A stretch of DNA of 64,000 nucleotides from an uncultured Roseburia sp. Its GTDB lineage: Bacteria; Bacillota; Clostridia; Lachnospirales; Lachnospiraceae. The stretch spans positions 1-64,000 of the forward strand of contig UQNW01000008.1 in the NCBI GenBank assembly GCA_900542495.1. Direction: 5' to 3'. Under the pieces are notes generated by a model. That model did not search any database. It saw only the letters and a program-made list of their open reading frames with translations, and had not been told where the DNA came from. Below are positions 1-7,662 of this stretch, piece by piece. A program made the translations under genes and the position numbers. Numbering within the stretch: position 1 is the stretch's first letter; the number at the start of each line of letters is the position of its first letter.

Positions 1-51
1 GCTGATTATTATGCAGAACATATAGAGGATATACTGCAGATGGTGATATGA
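1..51 (+). CDS. C-terminal tail of a gene cut by the window edge
   Basis: The first frame is open from the window start to a TGA at 49-51 and encodes 17 residues ending in HIEDILQMVI. It may be the end of an upstream gene. It is too short to name, and the next 250 bases hold no convincing gene, so it could also be chance. Confidence 0.25.
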   Translation, partial: ADYYAEHIEDILQMVI

Positions 52-300
52 TTTTAGGATAGTCATAGTGATAGAGGTAATCCACTTTCCTAACCCCATC
101 TGTACAGTAAAGTTCTCAAGTCCAGTTGTACAAAGCGCTACTGCACGGGGAACCAGATGGAATGCATCTCCACTTCCTAAAAGAACTGCCATAATTCCAA
201 ACATGATAAACTGTCGGTTTCCTTTGCCTTTGCGGATCATTTATAGATTTTACTGTGGAAGATTTTGCATAAAGTGTTTTCCGTGCTTGTGTGTACCATT

Positions 301-493
301 ATCTGATATCAAAGCAGTACAGGGTGATTCCGGCCATGCACAGGTCAATATGGTTACGGATGCGTACTCTCATATTCCGGATGATGACCAAAGGAAAAAT
401 GCAGAGCTTTTTAAAGAAGCATTTTATGAGAAAAAGAATCTGAATCCAGAGAGGCGGGCGTTGCTCAATTCGTTGGCGAAAACGATGAAGTAA
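301..493 (+). pseudogene. C-terminal remnant of a tyrosine recombinase (integrase)
   Basis: The frame encodes DIKAVQGDSGHAQ, then VTDAYSHIPDDDQRKNAELF and a short helical tail ending at TAA 491-493. This matches the end of phage/ICE-type tyrosine recombinases: the GHAQ histidine and the nucleophilic Tyr of DAYSHI are both present. The Arg/Lys catalytic residues and the whole N-terminal half are missing; sequence 5' of about 295 in the same frame does not resemble an integrase. It is probably what is left of a mobile element and fits the debris that follows. The family is clear; the left edge of the fragment is approximate. Confidence 0.65.
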
Positions 494-596
494 TGAAAAA
501 TAGTGAAAAAATAGTGTAATTTTAATGAAAAAACAATCCACAAAACGATATAATATATGGATGAAATGAGGATATTTATTGTGTATATGGATATTC

Positions 597-652
597 TATC
601 TCCATCAAATCTATTGAGATCTTCATCATTTGATGATAGAATGATGGAGATA
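597..652. promoter_or_regulatory. Nested inverted repeats in front of the Fic gene
   Basis: TATCTCCATCA (597-607) is matched by TGATGGAGATA (642-652), a perfect 11-bp inverted repeat. A second repeat, TCATCA-TT-TGATGA (623-636), sits inside it. The outer arms end three bases before the likely TTG start of the Fic gene. The same 11-mer pair recurs in the terminator behind the gene. It could be an operator for an autoregulating Fic protein (its C-terminus looks like a winged helix) or a scar of a palindromic element. The function is inferred. Confidence 0.45.
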
Positions 653-654
653 AA

Positions 655-1575
655 TTGAAAACACTCTTAGAAGTTGCATTGATTCAGAGTACGGGAGCAT
701 CCAACCGAATCGAAGGCATATTTACAAGCGATAAGCGTTTGAAAGAATTGGTAAGTCAAAAAGCAGAACCCCGCAACCGATCTGAGCAGGATATTGCTGG
801 TTATCGTGAAGTACTTTCCACAATTCACGAAGGCTATGAATATATCAACCCAAGACCGAACATTATTTTGCAGTTACATCGAGATCTGTACTCCTATTCA
901 CAGGGGGGTGCTGGTGGAAGTTATAAGAATTCCGATAATGTAATTGCAGAAACAGATGCCGAGGGTCATCAGAAGGCACGTTTTATTCCAGTTCCCGCAT
1001 TTCAGACTGCTGAAGCGATGGAAGAACTTTGCGCTCGCTTCCTTGAAGCGTGGGAAGCTGACCGCATTGATAAACTGATTCTGATTCCCATATTCATTCT
1101 GGACTTTCTGTGCATCCATCCTTTCAATGACGGAAATGGTAGGATGAGCCGTTTGCTCACTTTACTGCTTTTTTACAAGGCGGGATACATCGTTGGAAAA
1201 TATGTCAGTATGGAAATGCTGATTGAAAAGACAAAAGAAACATATTATGAAGCCCTTCAAGCAAGTTCTACTGGCTGGCATGAGGGCGAAAACAGCTATG
1301 AGCCTTTTGTTAAATATTATCTGGGTATCATGCTGAAAGCATACAATGAATTTGAAAGTCGTGTAGAGCATTTGAAACATCGCAGTCTTTCTAAGCCTGA
1401 TAGAATTAAAGCAGTTATTGATAACAAGGTTGGCAAGATTACAAAAAAGGAAATCATGGAGTTTTGTCCTGATATAAGCAAGGTTACCGTGGAAAGGACT
1501 TTGACGGATCTGGTTAAGAGTGGATATATCGTAAAAGTTGGTGCAGGTCCATCTACCGGCTATGTTCGTATTTAA
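655..1575 (+). CDS. Fic-domain protein (putative AMPylator), short N-terminus
   Basis: A 306-residue Fic protein. Fic enzymes usually transfer AMP from ATP to a hydroxyl group of a target protein. The catalytic loop HPFNDGNGRMSR is complete (residues about 155-166). An inhibitory-helix motif SNRIEG (S/T-xxx-E-G/N) lies near residue 16, so this is the class with an N-terminal autoinhibitory helix. The C-terminal ~70 residues (KPDRIKAVI... VTVERTLTDLVKSGYI) look like a winged helix. The frame opens after a TAG at 637-639 and the best start is TTG 655; relatives I know carry about 35-45 more residues, so the gene has probably lost its first codons. Catalytic parts look intact, but expression from this start is uncertain. 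Confidence 0.8.
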   Translation: MKTLLEVALIQSTGASNRIEGIFTSDKRLKELVSQKAEPRNRSEQDIAGYREVLSTIHEGYEYINPRPNIILQLHRDLYSYSQGGAGGSYKNSDNVIAETDAEGHQKARFIPVPAFQTAEAMEELCARFLEAWEADRIDKLILIPIFILDFLCIHPFNDGNGRMSRLLTLLLFYKAGYIVGKYVSMEMLIEKTKETYYEALQASSTGWHEGENSYEPFVKYYLGIMLKAYNEFESRVEHLKHRSLSKPDRIKAVIDNKVGKITKKEIMEFCPDISKVTVERTLTDLVKSGYIVKVGAGPSTGYVRI

Positions 1576-1580
1576 TATAA

Positions 1581-1619
1581 TATCTCCATCATTACAAGCA
1601 AAATGATGGAGATATTTTT
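1581..1619 (+). terminator. Intrinsic terminator after the Fic gene
   Basis: A perfect 13-bp inverted repeat, TATCTCCATCATT (1581-1593) and AATGATGGAGATA (1602-1614), has an 8-nt loop and is followed by TTTTTA. It uses the same TATCTCCATCA/TGATGGAGATA sequence as the repeat upstream of the gene. Confidence 0.75.
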
Positions 1620-1767
1620 ATGCTTTTTCAAGATGATAATCTGATACATTCATAAAATTATCTAAAGCTTTGTGTGATTTGACTTCAATTGGAATAATGG
1701 GTACATCGACATTATAAACAGGTAGAGCTGCACCTGCATCCTTTAGCCATAAAATGCCCCGGTTTTT
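1618..1767 (-). pseudogene. Remnant of a DUF4143-type AAA ATPase (C-terminal piece)
   Basis: Read on the minus strand, the frame gives LWLKDAGAALPVYNVDVP, then IIPIEVKSHKALDNFMNVSD and LEKA, ending at TAA (1618-1620). The first part resembles the linker region and the IPIEVKS part the nuclease-like end of DUF4143 ATPases, but the ~150 residues that normally separate them are absent. No start and no P-loop are present, so this is a remnant with an internal deletion. Confidence 0.55.
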
Positions 1768-2137
1768 TTACAATAGATTTTTAGAAAGAATGAATCAATT
1801 AGTGAAGATACAGTATTTTAAAACATGGATGACAAGAATCCTCATCAACAAATGCTATGATATCAGAAAGAAAAATCAGAATCTCATTTGTCTGGATGAG
1901 TACGAGGAACCAGCAGCATATCAAAAGCTGGTAGACGGAGTGGTTATCACCTGTACTGCGAATTATAAAGACGGCACAAAAAAAGGAGTAAAAATTAATG
2001 TTGGAGCTGCGGCACTGACTTATGAAGAAATCGGAATGAACGTGGACGGAATGACTTTGCAAATAGAAGGGAAAGAGACAGTGCAACTTCAGCCGACAGA
2101 CAAAGTAGCAGTTTTTACGTTTAAATTGCAGCCATGA
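1754..2137 (+). pseudogene. Chimeric remnant: sigma-70-like fragment joined to an unrelated C-terminus
   Basis: The 127-codon frame starts with residues that include YFKTWMTRILINKCYDIRKK, the region-2 signature of ECF-type sigma factors (FKTW.xRI.IN.CYD). After about residue 50 it switches to a sequence rich in beta-strand pattern (VVITCTANYKDGTKKGVKIN...), which resembles the C-terminus of a secreted or anti-sigma-type protein. Sigma region 4 is absent. The simplest reading is a deletion that fused the front of a sigma gene to the end of its neighbour, possibly its anti-sigma partner. A working product is unlikely. The sigma part is well supported; the second part I do not recognise. Confidence 0.5.
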
Positions 2138-2207
2138 CAGATATTTTTGGGATAAAAAAGAGAACTTAATCACAAAAATGAAAAAATCATAGTTTTTCAC
2201 ACAAAAA

Positions 2208-2965
2208 ATGCCTTTAGAATATAAAATAGACAAAGAAATGTTAAGATTGATTGCAGAAGCAAATGTAAAATATGGTGAATATAAATCTTTGTTAAATACA
2301 TTGGAATTTGATGCAGGATTTTTTCTGGATTCGATTATTTTGAATGAGAGTTACAAATCAACCCAGATTGAAGGAACGCAGATTTCTCAGGATGAAATGT
2401 ATTACTTAAAGTATATGAAAAAAACAGATGATAATCAGGAAATACAAAATCTGAAAAGAACGATAGAATATGCTGGAGCATATTTAAAGTCAGGAAAACA
2501 AATATGTTATGAACTTGTGAATGAAATGCATAAGATCATATTGGACAGTGTACGGGGATCACAGAAAACACCTGGAAAGATAAGAACTATCCAGAACTGG
2601 ATTGGACCAAGAGGGTGTACAATGCAAAACGCAACATTTATTCCACCTATACCGGAAGAAGTTTATGGATTGCTTATGAATTTATATGAGTATATGAATG
2701 ATGAATTTATAGATCCCTTATTGGTAAATGTGGCTTTATCACATATGCAGTTTGAAACAATACATGCATATAAAGATGGAAATGGACGTCTGGGAAGAGC
2801 CTTGATTCCGGTGCAAATGTCAATGTTGTATCTAGTATCATAAATCAGTTAGTAGATTTAAAAGTAATTGTGCAAGACCCGACAATGATAAAAAAAGGAT
2901 ATCGATATCAAAAAATATATGACGTATTTGTCGGAACATATGGAGGCGCAGAAGATGAACATTAG
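2208..2965 (+). pseudogene. Second Fic-domain gene, disrupted after the Fic loop
   Basis: The open part (2208-2843, 211 aa) has an inhibitory motif STQIEG and the Fic loop HAYKDGNGRLGR (Ala in place of the usual Pro after His). It then ends abruptly at IPVQMSMLYLVS-stop. In the next frame, from about 2826 to TAG 2963-2965, the sequence SSIINQLVDLKVIVQDPTMI followed by KKGYRYQKIYDVFV is the end of a Fic winged helix. About 110-130 residues between the two parts are missing and the frame is shifted. The catalytic core could still be translated as a truncated protein. Confidence 0.65.
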
Positions 2966-3309
2966 AAGAGCAAATGAAAAAGACATTCCAAGATTAATGG
3001 AATTATTAGAGCAGGTGCTTCAGATCCATGCAGATATAAGACCTGATATTTTTATTCCGGGAACGACAAAGTATACAAATGATGAATTTACCATTTACAT
3101 CACTTTTTATCGATGATCTGTGTGTTGATGCCAAAACCAGAGGACAGCATGTAGGCGAAAGCCTGTTTGAATATGTCAAGAGTGAAGCGGAACGTCTGGG
3201 CTGCTATGAAGTGACACTTAATGTGTGGTCAGGAAATACTTCAGCAGAAAAATTTTATGAAAAAATGGGATTGAAAACCAAAGAGAGACAGATGGAATAT
3301 ATCCTGTAA
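2955..3309 (+). pseudogene. GNAT-family acetyltransferase with internal deletion and frameshift
   Basis: The first part, MNIRRANEKDIPRLMELLEQ to TTKYTNDEF (from ATG 2955), is a GNAT N-terminus and stops at 3116. The second part, in another frame, runs from LFIDDLCVDAKTRGQHVGES to a stop at 3309 and includes the acetyl-CoA loop region (RGQHVG) and NVWSGNTSAEKFYEKMGL. Roughly 45 residues of the central sheet are gone at a junction near 3095-3105. It overlaps the tail of the broken Fic gene. Confidence 0.6.
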
Positions 3310-3385
3310 AAAGGACGTTTTAAAGGATGCATACAATTATTGCCGGAAAATGATAATGGCTTGCATATACTATAAGAAGACTTTG

Positions 3386-3505
3386 GAATAGAAAAATGTG
3401 AAAAGTAGCAAAAATTTATTTCAAAAGTGATTCTGTATCTTGTTTTTCCCTATTCCTGCGGCTATAATAGAATAGAAAAATGTTAAAAGTTGAAAAAATC
3501 TATTC
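3386..3505 (+). repeat. Imperfect ~36-bp direct repeat flanking the ATPase promoter
   Basis: GAATAGAAAAATGTGAAAAG begins at 3386 and GAATAGAAAAATGTTAAAAG begins at 3470, an 84-bp offset. Similarity extends about 36 bp (to 3421 and 3505). The -35/-10 pair of the following gene lies between the copies. This could be a small duplication or a regulatory repeat. Confidence 0.5.
3440..3468 (+). promoter_or_regulatory. Sigma-A-type promoter of the DUF4143 ATPase gene
   Basis: TTGTTT (3440-3445) and TATAAT (3463-3468) are separated by 17 bp, about 54 bp before the chosen start codon. Confidence 0.6.
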
Positions 3506-3521
3506 CAAGGAGGCTTGCTAC

Positions 3522-4817
3522 ATGGAAATTAGCAGAGATTTCTATTTGGACAAACTGATAAAAAGAAAGCATAATGGCTTAATTAAGGTGATTACCGGTA
3601 TTCGCAGATGTGGCAAATCTTATTTACTGAATAATCTTTTTTACCATCATTTGTTGAATAATGGTGTGAATGCTGATCATATCATCCGTTTCGCTTTTGA
3701 CTCTGCAGATGACCTTTACCTGATTGGTGAAAGTCTGATACAGATTCAAAAAGAAAAGCGTGGGATTGATCCGGAAAAGTTCATGGCTTATATCCGTTCC
3801 AAAGTCGCTGATGACGGAATGTACTACTTGCTTCTTGATGAGATTCAGATGCTTGATTGCTTTGAAGCGGTTCTGAATGGGTATTTGCGAAAAGATAATA
3901 TGGATGTATTTGTAACCGGGAGCAATGCAAAGCTCCTGTCAAAAGACATCGCTACCGAATTTGCCGGTCGTGGTGATGAGATTCATATGTACCCTTTGAG
4001 CTTTGCAGAGTTTATGAATGTTTACAATGGCGACAAATACATGGGGCTTTCTGAGTATATGTTATATGGAGGTATTCCTCTGGTAGTCCTTCGTGAAGGT
4101 GCAAATGATAAGGCAGCTGCATTGCAGAATTTATTCAACGAAATTTATATTCGGGATATTGCCAAGAGAAATCGTGTTAAAAATATTGGGGAGTTGGAGG
4201 ATCTGTTGAATATCCTCTCATCTGCGATTGGCTCATTGACTAATCCTGAAAAGCTGAAAAATACCTTTAAGACCGTAAAAAAATCCAGAATTACTTCTGC
4301 AACCATAAAAAAATATCTTGATTGCTTTGAGGATTCTTTTTTGATTGAATCTGCACAGCGTTATGATATCAAGGGTAAGGCATACATTGAAACTCCAAAG
4401 AAATACTATTTCTCTGATCTTGGACTTCGCAACGCAAGAATTAACTTTCGTCAGTTTGAGCAGACTCATTCTATGGAGAATGTAATTTACAATGAACTGC
4501 GTATGAGAGGCTACAGCGTCGATGTAGGTGTTATCCCGATTGCAGAAAAAGATAAGGCAGGGAAAGTGACCCGTAAGCAGCTAGAAGTTGATTTTGTTTG
4601 TAATATGGGTTCGGTCAGATACTATATTCAGTCGGCATATTCGCTGCCAGATGAAACAAAGCGCATTCAGGAAATCAGACCGTTTAGAAGGATTGACGAC
4701 TCTTTCAAGAAAATCGTTATTACCAAAGATATTGTTCAGCCGCATTACGATGAATATGGAATTCTTACAATCAATATTTACGATTTTCTTCTCGATCCGC
4801 ATTGCCTTGAAAAGTAA
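3522..4817 (+). CDS. AAA-family ATPase with DUF4143 domain
   Basis: A 431-residue protein of the widespread AAA_14/DUF4143 family, whose cellular role is poorly known. It has a P-loop GIRRCGKSYLL near residues 25-35, a Walker B YLLLDEIQ near 100-108, a sensor region FVTGSNAKLLS and the family signature PLSFAEF. The C-terminal DUF4143 part contains KKYYFSDLGLRNARI and a nuclease-like strand EVDFVC. The start at 3522 is chosen because AAGGAGG sits 8 nt upstream; a frame start at 3480 has no ribosome site. This is the only intact one of three copies of this family in the window (remnants at 1618-1767 and 32876-33607). Confidence 0.85.
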   Translation: MEISRDFYLDKLIKRKHNGLIKVITGIRRCGKSYLLNNLFYHHLLNNGVNADHIIRFAFDSADDLYLIGESLIQIQKEKRGIDPEKFMAYIRSKVADDGMYYLLLDEIQMLDCFEAVLNGYLRKDNMDVFVTGSNAKLLSKDIATEFAGRGDEIHMYPLSFAEFMNVYNGDKYMGLSEYMLYGGIPLVVLREGANDKAAALQNLFNEIYIRDIAKRNRVKNIGELEDLLNILSSAIGSLTNPEKLKNTFKTVKKSRITSATIKKYLDCFEDSFLIESAQRYDIKGKAYIETPKKYYFSDLGLRNARINFRQFEQTHSMENVIYNELRMRGYSVDVGVIPIAEKDKAGKVTRKQLEVDFVCNMGSVRYYIQSAYSLPDETKRIQEIRPFRRIDDSFKKIVITKDIVQPHYDEYGILTINIYDFLLDPHCLEK

Positions 4818-4909
4818 TGTATTACGATACATTGGTAAAAGTAGTACATTCAGAAGTAGTAGATACAAATGGAAGCGGACATGGTGCATTAGCAGCAGAA
4901 AATATTTGA
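4817..4909 (+). CDS. 30-codon open frame overlapping the ATPase stop, unidentified
   Basis: The frame starts at an ATG that overlaps the stop of the ATPase (TAATG) and reads MYYDTLVKVVHSEVVD to an end at AAENI-stop. The sequence GSGHGALAAEN looks protein-like. I read it as the tail of a lost gene rather than a true small protein, but cannot name the family. It has no clear ribosome site. Confidence 0.3.
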   Translation: MYYDTLVKVVHSEVVDTNGSGHGALAAENI

Positions 4910-4938
4910 ATGGAAAGAATATGTAAAGGGAAAATATT

Positions 4939-6657
4939 ATGGAATATTCAGCAATTTATCATGACATGGACAAAAGATTCTGTTACGCAATCGATAAGGA
5001 TCTGTTTGTGATACGTGTGCAGGTAAAAAAAGATGATATGAAGGAGATTATCCTTCACTGTGAAGATAAGTATATACCAATGGAGCGCAAGGATACGAAA
5101 AAGACCATTCGGATGAAGAAGATTGCCACTTCACAGTTTCATGATTATTATGAAGCACAGCTCCAGATGCATCTGATATGTCTCAGATATTATTTTGAAT
5201 TTACGGACACGCAGGGTGAAAAAATATATTACGGCAATTATGAGTTTTATAAGGAAAGCATCACAAACAGGGACAGAATGTTTGATTGCCCGCAGAATCT
5301 TCGGGAAGAGGAAATGTTTGAGGTGCCGGACTGGGCAGCAAATAAGGTCGTGTATCAGATTTTTCCGGCCCGTTTTGCAGCATCACAACAGGTAGATAAG
5401 GAACAATGGTATAAAGCACCAATTTCGTCTATGGATGATCTGCATGGTGACCTCAGAGGAATTATTGAACATCTGGATCACGTTCAGAATCTGGGAATCG
5501 ATGTTTTGTATATGACACCTATCTTCAAATCATATTCAAGTCATAAGTACGATATCATCGATTATTATCAGATCGATCCTTCATTTGGAACGACAGAGGA
5601 TCTGAGGGAACTGGTGCAGGAAGCTCATAAACGTGGAATGAAAATCGTCATGGATGCAGTGTTCAACCATACAGGAAGAGAATTTTTTGCATTTGAGGAT
5701 ATCATGGAAAAGGGAGAAAAATCAAAATATCTGGATTGGTATTATATTGAGAAATTTCCACTTGAAAGTGAAAGAGGAGAGATTCCAAACTACAAATGTT
5801 TTGGCTACTATGGGGGAATGCCTAAGCTAAATCTGAAAAATCCGGAAGTTGAGAAATTCTTTACGGATGTTGCGTGCTATTGGATTAAGGAATGTGATAT
5901 TGACGGATGGCGGATGGATGTAGGAGACGAGATCAGTCATTATTTCTGGAAGAATTTTAGAAGAGCGGTCAAGGCTGTAAAAAAGGATATGCTGATCATT
6001 GGAGAAATCTGGCATTATGCAGGAGATTTTCTTGAGGGAGATGAATGGGATACAGTCATGAACTATCCGTTTTATCTGAATCTGATCGATCTGCTGGCAG
6101 ATGAGAAGATCCATGTCAGTCAGTTTGTACAGAATCTGGGATATTTGAAGGGACGTTTAAATAAAAAATGTTATCCTCTTATGTGGAATCTGATTGACAG
6201 CCATGATACAGCAAGATTTTTACATCTCTGTAATGGCAATAAGAAAAAACAGCATTTGGCAGCGGCTTTTCAGCTGTTATTGCCGGGAATGCCTATGATT
6301 TATTATGGAGATGAGTTTGCGATGCCGGGGGCAAACGATCCGGATTGCAGGCGGGGCATGTACTGGGATGAAGAATATCAGGACAAAGAGATGTATGAAT
6401 GGTATAAACAGCTGCTTGGGATCCGAAAAAAACATGCGTGTATTTCAGAAGGCGAACTGATCGGGTCAATTACAAAGGATGAGGAAGGAACAATTGTCCT
6501 GATCAGGAAAAATGTCGAAGAGACAATTGCCTTGATTTTTAATTGCAGCAGTAATGCAAAAAACTTTAGTGAGTATGAGGGAAAATATAATTTACTTAGA
6601 GATGAGCCGTTTGATGGAAAAGTTGAGGGGCTTGATGCTGCAGTGATCGTGCTTTAA
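4939..6657 (+). CDS. GH13 alpha-amylase-family glycosidase (neopullulanase/cyclomaltodextrinase type)
   Basis: A 572-residue cytoplasmic enzyme with no signal peptide. The N-terminal ~120 residues form a beta-rich module like the N-domain of subfamily GH13_20, followed by the (beta/alpha)8 barrel starting at VVYQIFPARF. Conserved region I is DAVFNHTG, region II is DGWRMDVGDE with the Asp nucleophile, region III is IIGEIW with the acid/base Glu, and region IV is LIDSHDTARF with the third Asp. The family hydrolyses cyclodextrins, pullulan or maltodextrins taken up by the cell; the exact substrate cannot be read from sequence. A GGGA ribosome site precedes ATG 4939. Confidence 0.88.
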   Translation: MEYSAIYHDMDKRFCYAIDKDLFVIRVQVKKDDMKEIILHCEDKYIPMERKDTKKTIRMKKIATSQFHDYYEAQLQMHLICLRYYFEFTDTQGEKIYYGNYEFYKESITNRDRMFDCPQNLREEEMFEVPDWAANKVVYQIFPARFAASQQVDKEQWYKAPISSMDDLHGDLRGIIEHLDHVQNLGIDVLYMTPIFKSYSSHKYDIIDYYQIDPSFGTTEDLRELVQEAHKRGMKIVMDAVFNHTGREFFAFEDIMEKGEKSKYLDWYYIEKFPLESERGEIPNYKCFGYYGGMPKLNLKNPEVEKFFTDVACYWIKECDIDGWRMDVGDEISHYFWKNFRRAVKAVKKDMLIIGEIWHYAGDFLEGDEWDTVMNYPFYLNLIDLLADEKIHVSQFVQNLGYLKGRLNKKCYPLMWNLIDSHDTARFLHLCNGNKKKQHLAAAFQLLLPGMPMIYYGDEFAMPGANDPDCRRGMYWDEEYQDKEMYEWYKQLLGIRKKHACISEGELIGSITKDEEGTIVLIRKNVEETIALIFNCSSNAKNFSEYEGKYNLLRDEPFDGKVEGLDAAVIVL

Positions 6658-6702
6658 GAATGATTCCTGCCTGCGTATATGATTGCTTCAAAACTTTAAA
6701 TA

Positions 6703-6763
6703 AAAGCAGGTTTAGATACATTGAAAAAAAATTTCAGTGTATCTGAACCTGCTTTCTTTTTTT
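6703..6763 (+). terminator. Intrinsic terminator after the GH13 gene
   Basis: A 20-bp stem pairs AAAGCAGGTTTAGATACATT (from 6703) with the complementary arm ending in CCTGCTTT (6755), with two G-U pairs, and is followed by CTTTTTTT. The rest of the 290-bp gap is A/T-rich and should contain the promoter of the ABC operon; I see no strong consensus there. Confidence 0.85.
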
Positions 6764-6948
6764 AATGAACATAGAGGCAGCCTGTGAGAAGAATAAATGA
6801 TACATAGCTGCAGGATCGTATGTAGAAAAAAACGAATATAATATATTTAGACAAACTTTATTTTTTATTTATATATAAACCTGAAAAAGATGGTATTATT
6901 GAATATATAAGGGAACTGTCAAAATATACTATATACAGAGGTAGGCGT

Positions 6949-7653
6949 ATGGGTAGATTAGTAGAGTTTCAGAATGTGAAAAAAACCTATCATATGGGAG
7001 AAGTCGAAATTCATGCTGTAGATGGCGTGGATTTTGAAATAAACGAAGGCGAATTTGTGGTCATTGTCGGACCAAGTGGTGCCGGAAAAACAACCGTATT
7101 GAATATTCTTGGGGGAATGGACAAGGCTACAAGCGGACATGTTATCGTTGACGGTGTTGATATCAGCTCGTTTAATAGCAGGCAGCTTACATCATACAGA
7201 AGAGATGACATAGGATTTGTATTTCAGTTTTATAATCTTGTTCAAAATCTGACTGCACTTGAGAATGTTGAGCTGGCATTGCAGATATGCAAAGATCCGC
7301 TGGATGCGAGAGAAGTTTTAACGGATGTCGGATTACAAGACAGAATGTTGAATTTCCCTGCACAGTTATCAGGAGGGGAACAGCAGCGTGTTGCTATTGC
7401 AAGGGCACTTGCAAAGAATCCGAAACTTCTTTTGTGTGATGAACCGACAGGAGCATTGGACTATCAGACAGGTAAAGCCATTTTAAAATTACTTCAGGAT
7501 ACATGCAGACAAAAAGGGATGACAGTTGTTGTAATTACTCATAATATGGCAATTGCACCGATGGCAGATCAGGTAATCCGCTTTAAAAATGGACAGGTAA
7601 GGAATATTACACGAAACAGTGAGCCAACACCGGTTGAACAGATTGAATGGTAG
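6949..7653 (+). CDS. ABC transporter ATP-binding protein, MacB/LolD type
   Basis: A 234-residue ATPase with Walker A GPSGAGKT (about residue 43), signature LSGGEQQR, Walker B LLLCDEPTGALD and switch His in VVVITHN. The insertion pattern and TGALD tail are typical of the MacB/LolD/FtsE group, which works with FtsX-fold permeases. The stop is adjacent to the next gene, which encodes exactly such a permease. AGAGGTAGG before ATG 6949 is the ribosome site. Confidence 0.92.
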   Translation: MGRLVEFQNVKKTYHMGEVEIHAVDGVDFEINEGEFVVIVGPSGAGKTTVLNILGGMDKATSGHVIVDGVDISSFNSRQLTSYRRDDIGFVFQFYNLVQNLTALENVELALQICKDPLDAREVLTDVGLQDRMLNFPAQLSGGEQQRVAIARALAKNPKLLLCDEPTGALDYQTGKAILKLLQDTCRQKGMTVVVITHNMAIAPMADQVIRFKNGQVRNITRNSEPTPVEQIEW

Positions 7654-7662
7654 GTGATCGCT

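Noticed and set aside
68..300. N-terminal part of the frame that ends in the integrase tail
   Set aside because: The residues before about position 300 do not resemble an integrase and contain low-complexity Pro/Arg/Cys; only the end was kept.
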